A DNA stretch of 64,000 bases from Falsiroseomonas stagni DSM 19981 (lineage in GTDB: Bacteria > Pseudomonadota > Alphaproteobacteria > Acetobacterales > Acetobacteraceae): the NCBI RefSeq assembly GCF_900114315.1, contig NZ_FOSQ01000014.1, positions 62,001-126,000 on the forward strand, in the 5' to 3' direction. Positions within the stretch are counted from its first letter, which is position 1; each line of letters starts with the position of its first letter. The notes beneath the pieces are model-generated. The model ran no database searches. It saw only the letters and a program-made list of their open reading frames with translations, and had not been told where the DNA came from. The position numbers and the translations under genes were made by a program. Below, one piece after another: positions 9,786 through 17,263 of this stretch.

Positions 9786-10982
9786 ATGGCCGTCGCAATT
9801 CCACGCCTGCTGCTGGTCATCCTGGGCGCCATGTTCATGCAGCAGACCTGCGCCGCGCTCGGCCGCAACCTGCCCTCCATCATCGCGCCCGCCATCATCC
9901 TGGACCTGGACCTCGATCCCGCGCTGGCGGGTGTCTATGTCGGCCTCGCCGCCGCTTCCTCCCTGGCCTTCCAGATGGGCTGCGGCGGCTTCATCCTGCG
10001 CTGGGGCGCGCTGAGGATGAGCCAGCTGGCGTTGGTCATGCTGGCGATCGGGCTGGCTTCCGCGGCGGTCGGGCCGCTCATCTTCTTCGCGATCTCGGCC
10101 ATCATCGGCGGGGGCGGCTCGGCGGTCTCCACCCCGGCCAGTTCCCATCTGCTCGGCCGCTATTCGCCGCCGAAGCAGGCGCCGCTGGTCTTCTCTATCA
10201 AGCAGACGGCGGTGCCGGCGGGGCTGCTGCTGTCGGGCCTGGTCGGCCCATGGCTCACCGCCTGGCTCGGCTGGCGGGCGGCGCTGGAGATCGCGGCGCT
10301 GTTCTGCCTGGTCTTCGCGGTGGCGCTGCAACCGCTGCGCGCCACCTTCGACGGGGACCGCATGCCGGGGCGCGGCTTCAAGGTCAGCGACCTCTGGCTG
10401 TCCGGCGTCGTCGTGGCGCGAAGCCCGGCGCTGCGCAACCTCGCCTTCGCCTGCTTCGCCTTCAACGGGCTGCAGACGGTCTTCATCGGCTTCTTCGTCA
10501 TCTACCTCACGCAGCTCGGGCACGGGCTGGCCACGGCGGGTGCCGTCTTCTCGCTGGCCATGGTGGTCGCGGTGCCGGCCCGCATCTTCTGGGGCTGGCT
10601 CGGCAGCGGTCACGTGGCACCGCGGGTGCTGATGGGGGGGCTGTCGCTCGGCATGGCGGTCAGCACCGGGCTGCTGGGCTTGTCCGGCGCTGGCTGGCCG
10701 CTGGCGCTTTTCGCCACCGTCGCCATCGGCATCAGCCTGACGGCGATGTCCTGGCATGGCGTGCTGCTCTCCGAAGCCGCGCGCCTGGCGCCGCCGGGCA
10801 TGAGCGGCGCGGCCACGGGCGGCGTTCTGTCCAGTGGGCAGCTCGGCGCGCTGATCCTGCCGCTGACCTATGCGCTGGTGCTGAGCCTGACCGGCCAGCA
10901 TGGCTGGGGCTTCGCCGCCTGCGGCCTGCCGGCGCTGGTGGTGGGTATCGCCCTGCTGCGGCGCCCGGCGCTACGCGACTGA
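9786..10982 (+). CDS. MFS transporter
   Basis: 398 residues from ATG 9786. It consists of many hydrophobic helices (12 expected), beginning LLLVILGAMFMQQTCAALG, with the loop FILRWGALRMSQLALVMLAI where the MFS A motif would be. The substrate cannot be told from the sequence; relatives are often carriers of organic acids or drugs. An upstream in-frame ATG at 9684 gives a hydrophilic extension and is less likely. It is convergent with, and overlaps by 12 bases, the CoA-ester lyase gene. Confidence 0.85.
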   Translation: MAVAIPRLLLVILGAMFMQQTCAALGRNLPSIIAPAIILDLDLDPALAGVYVGLAAASSLAFQMGCGGFILRWGALRMSQLALVMLAIGLASAAVGPLIFFAISAIIGGGGSAVSTPASSHLLGRYSPPKQAPLVFSIKQTAVPAGLLLSGLVGPWLTAWLGWRAALEIAALFCLVFAVALQPLRATFDGDRMPGRGFKVSDLWLSGVVVARSPALRNLAFACFAFNGLQTVFIGFFVIYLTQLGHGLATAGAVFSLAMVVAVPARIFWGWLGSGHVAPRVLMGGLSLGMAVSTGLLGLSGAGWPLALFATVAIGISLTAMSWHGVLLSEAARLAPPGMSGAATGGVLSSGQLGALILPLTYALVLSLTGQHGWGFAACGLPALVVGIALLRRPALRD

Positions 10983-11822
10983 GGCGAGCAGCGCCCGCGC
11001 CTGCTCCAGGTGCAGCCGTTCCACCATCCGGCCGTCCAGGTTGATGACATTGGCGGTGGCGTTGCCCGGCTGGTCGAAGGCGGCGACCACCTGGCGCGCC
11101 CATTCCAGTTCCTCCTCCGACGCGCCGAACAGCGCGTTGGCCGGTTCCACCTGGCGGGGGTGGATCAGCGTCTTGCCATCGAAGCCCAGCGCGCGGCCCT
11201 GGCGGCATTCGGCGGCGAAGCCGGCCTCGTCATTGAAATTGTTGTACACGCCATCGAGGGCGGAGAGGCCATAGGCCTTGGCCGCCAGCACCACCTGCGA
11301 CAGCCAGGCGAGCATCGGCGCCCGGTCCCCGCCCGCGCGCACGCCCGTCATCTTCGCCAGGTCGTTCGGCCCGACGGCCAGCGCCCGCAGCCGCCCGGCT
11401 TCCGCCCGGGCCGCGATCGCCGCCACGGCCAGGATGGCGCGCGGCGTCTCCACCATGGCGAAGATCCCCATGGCGGCGGGCGCCCCCGCCTCCGCCAGCG
11501 CCTGCTCCACCGCCATCACATCGGCCGCGCTTTCTGTCTTGGGCAGCAGGACGGCATCCGCACCGGCCGCGACCGCCATGCGGATGTCATCCGCCACCAG
11601 CGCGCCGCCCAGCGGATTCACCCGCACCACCAGTTCCCGCGACCCGTAGCCGCCCGCGCGGATCGCCGCCGCCACCTGGTCCCGCGCCAGGGCCTTCTGC
11701 CCGGCCGCCACCGAATCCTCCAGGTCGAACAGGATCGTGTCGCAGGCGATGCCGCGCGCCTTGTCGAGCGCCCGGGCGTTGGAGCCCGGCATGAACAGGG
11801 CGCTGCGGCGCGGTCTCGGCAT
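10971..11822 (-). CDS. HpcH/HpaI-type CoA-ester lyase (CitE-like)
   Basis: 283 residues from ATG 11822, preceded by GGAG nine bases upstream; an earlier in-frame ATG at 11882 lacks such a site. Motifs of the citrate-lyase-beta/malyl-CoA-lyase family are clear: RSALFMPGSNARALDKA, DTILFDLEDSVA (metal Glu/Asp), LVVRVNPLGG, ADAVLLPKTES, AVGPNDLAKMTGV and LIHPRQVEPANALF. It would cleave a malyl- or citramalyl-type CoA thioester in a TIM barrel using Mg2+. It stands alone here, convergent with the MFS gene. Confidence 0.88.
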   Translation of the reverse strand: MPRPRRSALFMPGSNARALDKARGIACDTILFDLEDSVAAGQKALARDQVAAAIRAGGYGSRELVVRVNPLGGALVADDIRMAVAAGADAVLLPKTESAADVMAVEQALAEAGAPAAMGIFAMVETPRAILAVAAIAARAEAGRLRALAVGPNDLAKMTGVRAGGDRAPMLAWLSQVVLAAKAYGLSALDGVYNNFNDEAGFAAECRQGRALGFDGKTLIHPRQVEPANALFGASEEELEWARQVVAAFDQPGNATANVINLDGRMVERLHLEQARALLASVA

Positions 11823-12045
11823 GGCGTCCATCTCCGTCGGCGTGAATGCGCGCCAGTTCGCCCCCATGGTGCCGCCGGTCAACCCCGGGCCTGGCCGCGG
11901 GCGGAGAATGGTGCACTGCGGTGCCGGGCTTAATCAGCGGGTAAGGGGCGGCGGCGCATGGTGGGGTCCTCGGCAACCCGCATCGCCCAGCACCGGAAGA
12001 CCCGTGTCAGCGCAGCACCGCACCCCCAACCCCCGGCTCCTCGCC

Positions 12046-12891
12046 ATGCCGGCCCCGGCCACACGGCCGCCGCCGGCCCGGCATCCGCTGCTCCTGGCCG
12101 GGCTGGCCTTCCTGGGTGGCGTCGCCGTGGCCGTGCTCGCGCCGCTGCTGACTCGCCTGCCCGCGCCGGCGGTGGCCGCGAATGCCGGGCCCAGCCTGGC
12201 GCAGGTCGAAGCCGCGGTCGCGCCCGCGCTGGACGCCGCCCGGCGGGCGGAGGAGCAGGCGGTGCGCGCGGAAGCGCTCTCCACCCGCGCCGAGGCCGCG
12301 GCGCAGCGGCTTGAAGGCAGCCTGGCGCAGCGCGGCCCGCAGGGGGACCGCTTCCTGGCCGCGGCGCTGCTGCTGCAATCCAGCATCGCCACGCCCCGCC
12401 CCTGGCTGCGTGAACTCCAGACGATGGCGGACCTTGCCCCCGCGGGCGCCCTGCCGCGCCCGGTGGCGGAAGTGCTGATGAGCCACGCCGCGCGGGGCCT
12501 GCCCTCCGAACCCGAGCTTCGCGAACGCTTCGCCGCGCTGATGCCCCAGTTGATCGCCCGCGCGCCGCAGCCGGGCGGGCTGCTGGACCAGGGGCTTGGC
12601 CTGCTGCGCGGCGGCTTCGCGGCCATCGGGCTGGCGGCCCCGCCGCCGCCCTCCGACCAGGAAGTGGCGATCGGCGCGGTCGCGCAGCAATTGCGCCGCG
12701 GCAACCTGGCCGGCGCAGTGGCGGATGCCGCGGCGCTGGATGCCGGGCTGCAACCCCTGCTGGCGGGTTGGCTGGCGCAGGCCAGGGCGCGCCTCGCGGT
12801 GGAGCAGGCGGTGCAGGAAACGCTGCTGCGCGCGCTGTCCGGCACGGGCGCCACGCCGCCGGGCCTGACGCCGCCGGGCCGCCCCTCATGA
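12046..12891 (+). CDS. Mitofilin-like inner-membrane protein (first copy)
   Basis: 281 residues from ATG 12046; a GTG at 12004 with GGAAGA upstream is an alternative start. There is one transmembrane segment (HPLLLAGLAFLGGVAVAVLA, about residues 11-30). An alanine/glutamate-rich probable coiled coil follows (about 45-85), then a helical C-terminal domain ending RRGNLAGAVADAAALDAG and WLAQARARLAVEQAV. That C-terminal pattern is the signature of alphaproteobacterial mitofilin (COG4223) proteins, which have one anchor and a periplasmic coiled coil. The protein is shorter than usual and is not next to heme genes. A related protein lies at 18304. It opens the cluster of envelope genes running to 21.7 kb. 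Confidence 0.65.
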   Translation: MPAPATRPPPARHPLLLAGLAFLGGVAVAVLAPLLTRLPAPAVAANAGPSLAQVEAAVAPALDAARRAEEQAVRAEALSTRAEAAAQRLEGSLAQRGPQGDRFLAAALLLQSSIATPRPWLRELQTMADLAPAGALPRPVAEVLMSHAARGLPSEPELRERFAALMPQLIARAPQPGGLLDQGLGLLRGGFAAIGLAAPPPPSDQEVAIGAVAQQLRRGNLAGAVADAAALDAGLQPLLAGWLAQARARLAVEQAVQETLLRALSGTGATPPGLTPPGRPS

Positions 12892-12912
12892 CCGTCCCCC
12901 CATCCTCCACAA

Positions 12913-12926
12913 AGGAGAAGCCCGTG
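12913..12926 (+). promoter_or_regulatory. Shine-Dalgarno site fixing a GTG start
   Basis: AGGAG at 12913-12917 lies six bases before GTG 12924. This favours GTG 12924 over the in-frame ATG 12888 as the start of the binding-protein gene, and the shorter form begins directly with a signal peptide. Confidence 0.7.
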
Positions 12927-14027
12927 CGCCGGACCTTCCTGCCGCTGATCGCAGCCCTTGTCGCGCTGGGCGGCGCCACCGCATCGGCCCAGGTGGGATC
13001 CGCGCCGGCCGGCGCATCCCCCGTCGGCGCGCCCGCAGCAGGCCTGACGCTGCGCGACCGCCTCGTCATCGTGAGCTCCTCCTCCTCCGCCGGCATCGCG
13101 CAGTTGCTCGCGCAGAGCTTCGCGGAGCGGTTCGACGGCGCCAACCCGCCCCATCTCCGCGCCATCGGATCTAGCCAGGCGCTGGAACTCTTCTGCGCCG
13201 GCGTAGGCCCCCAGACGCCCGACATCGCCATCACCACCCGGCGCATGCCGCGCGCGATGGTGGAGAATTGCAGCGCCAATGGCGTGCGGGACATTGTCGA
13301 GCTGCAGATCGGCCTCGGCGCCGTTGTCCTCGCGGCGCGGCGTGGGGAGGTGCTGCCCAATGTCAGCTCCCGCCAGGTGTGGTCGGCGCTGGCGGCGGAA
13401 CAGCCGGCCGAGAACGAGTTCATCCCGAACCGCGCCACCAACTGGTCCGATGTCGGGCCGGGCCTGCCCCGCGTGCCGATCCGCGTCATCGTCCCCGCCG
13501 CGGGCAGTGGCACGCGCATGCTGTTCGAGGATCTGATCCTTGAAGCGGGCTGCCGGCATGTCCGCGACATTCGGCTGATCTTCGAAGCCAGCTACCGCCA
13601 CAGCAAATGCGTGACGCTGCGCAATGACGGCGCGGTGACGCCGGTGCCCGCCGCGGATGTGCCGGCCCGCCTGCTGGCCGCGCCCCCGGGCACGCTGGCG
13701 GTGATGAGCTACGACCAGCTGGTCGCCAGCGGCGGCAACTTCCTGGCCGTGGCGCTGGATGGCGACCTGCCCACGGCCAGCAGCATCGCGAGCGGCAGCT
13801 ACGAACAGTCGCGCACCTACTACCTCTACGCCAAGCGCCAGCACGGCCGGAACATGCAGGGCGTCGGCGTGGTGCGTGGCCTGCGGGAATTCCTGAACGA
13901 GGCCAGCAGCGAACAGGCGGGGGGGCCGGGCGGCTACCTCTCCCTCGCCGGGCTGGTGCCGCTGCCACCCGCGGACCGCGCCGCGCAGCGCCGGATCGCC
14001 GAACGCCAGACGCTGATGTCCCGCTGA
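12924..14027 (+). CDS. PstS-like periplasmic substrate-binding protein
   Basis: 367 residues from GTG 12924. A signal peptide is clear (RRTFLPLIAALVALGGATAS). The mature protein shows the phosphate-binding-protein-like (PBP type 2) pattern: VIVSSSSSAGIAQLLAQSF, then the segments PDIAITTRRM, VIVPAAGSGTRMLFEDLIL and GTLAVMSYDQLV. A Ser/Thr-rich loop and G-S-G-T-R are typical of oxyanion-binding PstS relatives. No PstA, PstB or PstC genes are near; its neighbours are uncharacterised envelope genes. It may bind phosphate or another anion as part of that cluster rather than feed an ABC importer. The function is unproven. Confidence 0.72.
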   Translation: MRRTFLPLIAALVALGGATASAQVGSAPAGASPVGAPAAGLTLRDRLVIVSSSSSAGIAQLLAQSFAERFDGANPPHLRAIGSSQALELFCAGVGPQTPDIAITTRRMPRAMVENCSANGVRDIVELQIGLGAVVLAARRGEVLPNVSSRQVWSALAAEQPAENEFIPNRATNWSDVGPGLPRVPIRVIVPAAGSGTRMLFEDLILEAGCRHVRDIRLIFEASYRHSKCVTLRNDGAVTPVPAADVPARLLAAPPGTLAVMSYDQLVASGGNFLAVALDGDLPTASSIASGSYEQSRTYYLYAKRQHGRNMQGVGVVRGLREFLNEASSEQAGGPGGYLSLAGLVPLPPADRAAQRRIAERQTLMSR

Positions 14028-14046
14028 CGCCGAAGGAATGTCGATC

Positions 14047-14817
14047 ATGCACGCGAAATCCCGCGCCCTGACGGGCATCGCCCTTGCCGCCCTGCTGGCG
14101 CTGCCGGTAGCCGCCGACGCGCAGACATCGCCCGCCACGGGGCCCGCCACGGGGCCCGCCACGGGGCCCGTCACGGCGCCCGCCCCGCGCACCGTGGTGA
14201 CGGTGCCGCTGCAGGATCTGCCCACGGGCGATTCGCTCGGGGACCGGGCGGAACGGCTGTGGTCCAGCCTCATGGATGCCTTCGGCTTCGGCCTCAGCAC
14301 CAGCAACTTCATGCGCCGCCCCGCCCACACCGCGCAGGACCAGGCGCGGGAGGACTTCACCTGGCTGATGGATGTCGCCGGCTACAAGCTGAAGGAAATC
14401 GAATCCGCCGTCAGCCTCTTCCCCAGCCTCAGCCTGACCTTCGGCCAGGCACGGGAACTGACGGAAGGCGACCGCGACTACCTGGAGCGGATGCTGGAAC
14501 GCCACGCCCGCACCAATCCGGGCCCGCTGGCCGCGATCCAGCGCACCATCGTGCGCGGCATCATGGATGCCGGTGAGATCGGCGGCTTCACCGTGGACAA
14601 GGTGGAGGTCGACCTCTTCCCGCTGCCCAAGGTGAAGCTGGTGCTGACGCCCACGGATGCGCCGCTGGGCATCGAGGCCAGCCGCATCATGCGGGCCATC
14701 GAACGCCTGAACCAGCGCGTGCAGGGCGCGCTGCCACGCACCCAGGGCCAGGGCTTCGAAGCCCCGGCCCCGGGTTCGCGCGGGCCCGCCCTGCGCCCCG
14801 CCACGCTCGACTTCTGA
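14047..14817 (+). CDS. Secreted protein of unknown function with TGPA repeats
   Basis: I choose ATG 14047 because GAAGGA lies nine bases upstream; ATG 14038 abuts that site. The 256-residue product has a signal peptide (AKSRALTGIALAALLALPVA) and then a low-complexity PATG repeat (about residues 29-40) encoded by 12-base DNA units. The rest is mostly helical and charged (FTWLMDVAGYKLKEIESA; DRDYLERMLERHA) with an amphipathic KVEVDLFPLPKVKLVL stretch. I recognise no family. It sits between the PstS-like gene and the small shared-domain gene, all in one direction with short gaps, so it is probably co-transcribed and periplasmic. Confidence 0.7.
   Translation: MHAKSRALTGIALAALLALPVAADAQTSPATGPATGPATGPVTAPAPRTVVTVPLQDLPTGDSLGDRAERLWSSLMDAFGFGLSTSNFMRRPAHTAQDQAREDFTWLMDVAGYKLKEIESAVSLFPSLSLTFGQARELTEGDRDYLERMLERHARTNPGPLAAIQRTIVRGIMDAGEIGGFTVDKVEVDLFPLPKVKLVLTPTDAPLGIEASRIMRAIERLNQRVQGALPRTQGQGFEAPAPGSRGPALRPATLDF
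14131..14178 (+). repeat. 12-base in-frame tandem repeat
   Basis: Three identical 12-base units (CCCGCCACGGGG, 14131-14166) plus a fourth imperfect copy encode Pro-Ala-Thr-Gly repeats just after the signal peptide of the 14047 gene. The unit length keeps the frame, so copy number could vary without a frameshift. Confidence 0.85.
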
Positions 14818-14829
14818 ACCCGACTCCCG

Positions 14830-14848
14830 GCGCACCAGAAGGGTGCGC
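14830..14848 (+). terminator. GC-rich hairpin after the 14047 gene
   Basis: GCGCACC and GGTGCGC form a 7-bp stem with a 5-base loop, 13 bases after the stop codon. There is no following T-run, so it may be an mRNA-stabilising or attenuating hairpin rather than a strict terminator. Confidence 0.4.
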
Positions 14849-14877
14849 GGCTTCCAGAAAGGAAGGCAGCCATTTCG

Positions 14878-15312
14878 ATGACGATGACCGATGCCGCGGG
14901 CCGCGCCCGCTTCACGGAACTGGTGAAGCTGCAGACACAGGGCCGGCGTTTCCTGGACCGTGACCAGGAACGCAAGCTGCTGGAGGAAGGGCTGACCCGC
15001 TACGGCCTGACGCTGGACGAAGCGCAGGGCCTGCTGCGCGGCGCCGCGCAGGAGGGCGACGTCGCCATGGAAGCCGAGCTCGGCGCCTCCTCCCGCCAGT
15101 TGCTCCGCACGCTCGCGGATCGGCGCAACCGCGTGGCGCGCGATGATTTCGCCCGCGCCGTCGCCTTCTACCGCGCCCGCGCGGGCGGGGCGCTGACCGA
15201 TGCCGAGGCGCGCCGCCGCGTGAAGCGCCTGATGGAGGAGCTCGACCTCCAGCCGCGGCCGAGCGGCCGCATCCTGCGCACCCGTCGCTGGTACCGCGCG
15301 ATCGACGCCTGA
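14878..15312 (+). CDS. Small protein: free-standing copy of an unnamed domain
   Basis: 144 residues with no signal peptide and no membrane segment, rich in Arg, Glu and Leu, and probably all-helical and cytoplasmic. Nearly its whole length aligns with the C-terminal third of the carbonic-anhydrase-like gene at 19439. Shared blocks are FTELVKLQ / FAELVRLR, LLEEGLTRYGLT / LLTEGVTRYGLT, and the ending PRPSGRILRTRRWYR / PRPDGVLRTTTWYR. AGGAAGG lies 11 bases before ATG 14878. I do not recognise the domain. Its presence in two genes of one cluster suggests the products share a partner or ligand. Confidence 0.75.
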   Translation: MTMTDAAGRARFTELVKLQTQGRRFLDRDQERKLLEEGLTRYGLTLDEAQGLLRGAAQEGDVAMEAELGASSRQLLRTLADRRNRVARDDFARAVAFYRARAGGALTDAEARRRVKRLMEELDLQPRPSGRILRTRRWYRAIDA

Positions 15313-15340
15313 CGACCCTGTTCCGACAAGGAGAATGACC

Positions 15341-15655
15341 ATGCCGCGCCTGCTGCTGCTGCTCGCCTTCCTCGCCTTCGGACTTCCCGCCGCTGCCCAG
15401 ACCCTCGGTCAGACCGCCGGCCAGGCCGCGGCCCCGGCCCCGCGCGCGGCCACGCTCGCCCTGCCGCAGGTGCAGCTGCCGGCCGTGCCGGACATCTCCG
15501 CCGGCCATGCCGCGGCGCTCGGCGCCGGGCTCTTCGCCGGGGCGCTGGCGGGCTCCGCGCTGATCCAGGGCGGCTTCCTCGGCGCCGCGATCGGCGCCAT
15601 CGCCGGCGTCACCGTCGGCAACTGGGCGTGGAAGGAGCACGGCCCGGAGGATTGA
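15341..15655 (+). CDS. Small secreted glycine-zipper protein
   Basis: ATG 15341 is chosen because AAGGAG lies seven bases upstream; ATG 15335 is only one base from that site. The 104-residue product has a signal peptide (PRLLLLLAFLAFGLPAAA). It then has a Gln/Ala-rich stretch and a C-terminal glycine-zipper hydrophobic segment (AGLFAGALAGSALIQGGFLG, about residues 61-80, continuing to about 95). Such zippers insert in or oligomerise at membranes. The family is unnamed to me. It lies in the same directional run of envelope genes. Confidence 0.7.
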   Translation: MPRLLLLLAFLAFGLPAAAQTLGQTAGQAAAPAPRAATLALPQVQLPAVPDISAGHAAALGAGLFAGALAGSALIQGGFLGAAIGAIAGVTVGNWAWKEHGPED

Positions 15656-15662
15656 GGCCGCC

Positions 15663-15709
15663 GCGCCCCACCAGGGGCGCGCCCGTTGCGGCCCGGCAGG
15701 ATGCCGGGC
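15663..15709 (+). terminator. Two adjacent GC-rich hairpins
   Basis: In the 88-base gap before the DUF4239 gene, GCGCCCC/GGGGCGC (15663-15680, 4-base loop) is followed by GCCCGGCA/TGCCGGGC (15691-15709, 3-base loop). No T-run follows. They may attenuate read-through from the upstream genes or protect the transcript. Confidence 0.5.
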
Positions 15710-15743
15710 CTTCCCGCCCGAGACGCCGAGGAGGAGCCCGGCC

Positions 15744-16544
15744 TTGGACATCCTGCTGCCGCACAGCCTGGCGGCGCTGCCGGCCTGGGCCGGCATCATC
15801 GTCACCATCGGCGTGCCGGTGGTGATCGCGCTCGTCTTCGGGCGCGCCATGTTCGCGCTGTTCACGCCGCATGAATTCGCCACCAACGCCACCGTCGGCG
15901 CGGTGAAGTACGGCTTCGTGGTGGAGATCTACGCGGTGGTCGCGGCGCTCGCCCTCGTCGGCGCCTGGGACACCTACCAGACATCGCGCGACACACTGCA
16001 GAAGGAAGCCAGCGGGCTCTACATGCTCGCCTTGTCGGTGGACACCTTCAGCGGGCCGGATTTCGCGGAGGCGCGGAAGGAAATGCGCGCCGCGATCCGC
16101 GGCTATGCCGCCGCCGTCGTCTCCGACGACTGGCCCGCCATGCAGGCCGGCACGCCCAACCCCGCCTCCGACGCCGCCTTCCAGCGGCTGACGCGCGCCT
16201 TCCTCGATGTCGATGGCGTCTCTTCCGGCCAGCAGGCGCTGCAGCAGAAGATCGGCGACTGGGTCGGCAGCGTGGCGGAAGCGCGCATCGGCCGGCTTTC
16301 CGTCACCAGCCGGTCGCTGGCCGGGCTGATCTGGCTGCTCGTCATCACCGTCTCCGTCGCCGTCATCGCCTTCCAGTGGTTCTTCAACGGCGGCAGCGCG
16401 ACGATGCACTACGCGATGGGCAGCGTCATCGCGCTGATCGTGGGCGCGGTGCTGCTGGTGGCCCTCAAGCTCGCCTTTCCCTATGTCGGCGACCCCGCTT
16501 TGCTGACGCCGCGGCCCTTCCTCGCGCTGATGGAGGTGTCGTGA
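15744..16544 (+). CDS. DUF4239 (bestrophin-like) membrane protein, first copy
   Basis: 266 residues starting at TTG 15744, with GAGGAG seven bases upstream. Two transmembrane segments lie near the N-terminus (GIIVTIGVPVVIALVFGRAM; FVVEIYAVVAALALVGAW). A soluble loop of about 100 residues follows, then two C-terminal segments (GLIWLLVITVSVAVIAF; MGSVIALIVGAVLLVALKLA). This two-loop-two layout matches the DUF4239 family, described as bestrophin-like by fold; the ion-channel role is not established for bacterial members. A second DUF4239-type gene closes the cluster at 20908. Confidence 0.7.
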   Translation: MDILLPHSLAALPAWAGIIVTIGVPVVIALVFGRAMFALFTPHEFATNATVGAVKYGFVVEIYAVVAALALVGAWDTYQTSRDTLQKEASGLYMLALSVDTFSGPDFAEARKEMRAAIRGYAAAVVSDDWPAMQAGTPNPASDAAFQRLTRAFLDVDGVSSGQQALQQKIGDWVGSVAEARIGRLSVTSRSLAGLIWLLVITVSVAVIAFQWFFNGGSATMHYAMGSVIALIVGAVLLVALKLAFPYVGDPALLTPRPFLALMEVS

Positions 16545-16554
16545 TGCGCCGCTC

Positions 16555-16662
16555 AGTGCGCCGCCCGCGGCGCGTAGCGCCAGTGCGCAGCCCGTGGCGC
16601 GTAGCGCTAGTGCGCAGCCCGTGGCGCGTAGCGCTAGTGCGCAGCCCGTGGCGCGTAGCGCC
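16555..16662 (-). repeat. Four 27-base tandem repeats containing amber codons
   Basis: Four 27-base units lie at 16555-16581, 16582-16608, 16609-16635 and 16636-16662. Read on the minus strand in the frame of the 16634 gene, each encodes RYAPRAAH plus one more codon. That ninth codon is TAG at 16634-16636 and 16607-16609, TGG (Trp) in the next unit, and TGA at 16553-16555. The repeat thus duplicates the end of the gene, and two Trp codons appear to have become amber stops. Confidence 0.85.
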
Positions 16663-17236
16663 AACGCTGGAACCCCAGCAGCAGCAGCGCGAAGACCCAG
16701 AAGTTCAGCCGGGCGGCCAGCCAGGCGGCGAGGTGCGCGGCGTAGTGCAGCAGCAGCGCGACGCAGGCCGTCAGCAGCAGGAACGCCACCAGCGCGCGCA
16801 GCCGGGCCAGGCCGCGCCACAGCCGCAGCGCCACGCCGGCCCCGGCCAGCATGCCGGCCAGCGTCAGCAGACCCGCGAAGCCGGCCGGGCCATCGATCCG
16901 CCGGGCGGCCAGGAAGGCGGCGTGCAGCGTCTCCCGCGCCGGGATCAGGCTGCCGGCCAGGAAGCCGCCGAGGTCCTGGCCCCAGCGGCCCTTGTCGTCG
17001 AAGACCTGCGCCAGGCGGAAGGCCTCCCCATGCGGCAGGGCCAGCAGCAGCGACAGGCCGAGGGCGAGGCCGGTGCCGAGTGCGGCGACATGCAGCAGCG
17101 GCACCGCTTCCGCATCCTGGGGCGCGGCCAGGCTGAAGGCGCCGCTGGCGCCGCGCAGCAGCAGCAGGGCGACCAGCACCGCCACCAGCGCCTCGATCGC
17201 GACCCAGGCCAGGGACGCCATGCCGCCATAATCCAT
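16634..17236 (-). CDS. Multi-pass membrane protein of unknown function
   Basis: 200 residues from ATG 17236, with GGAG seven bases upstream on the minus strand. Hydropathy suggests about five membrane helices (WVAIEALVAVLVALLLLRGA; LHVAALGTGLALGLSLLLAL; GLLTLAGMLAGAGVALRL; ALVAFLLLTACVALLLHYAA; LNFWVFALLLLGF). I recognise no family. It is the only minus-strand gene in the middle of the cluster, and its start is 27 bases from the divergent gene at 17264. Its stop lies inside the 27-base tandem repeat; read-through of two amber codons would add 26 residues. Confidence 0.7.
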   Translation of the reverse strand: MDYGGMASLAWVAIEALVAVLVALLLLRGASGAFSLAAPQDAEAVPLLHVAALGTGLALGLSLLLALPHGEAFRLAQVFDDKGRWGQDLGGFLAGSLIPARETLHAAFLAARRIDGPAGFAGLLTLAGMLAGAGVALRLWRGLARLRALVAFLLLTACVALLLHYAAHLAAWLAARLNFWVFALLLLGFQRWRYAPRAAH

Positions 17237-17263
17237 GGTGCATCTCCGCTACGGTCACGCATC

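Noticed and set aside
12924-14027. Phosphate-uptake (Pst) operon
   Set aside because: Only the binding-protein-like gene is present; no PstC, PstA, PstB or PhoU nearby.
16555-16662. Short tandem repeats considered as a CRISPR array
   Set aside because: Units are contiguous with no spacers, and no cas genes are present.
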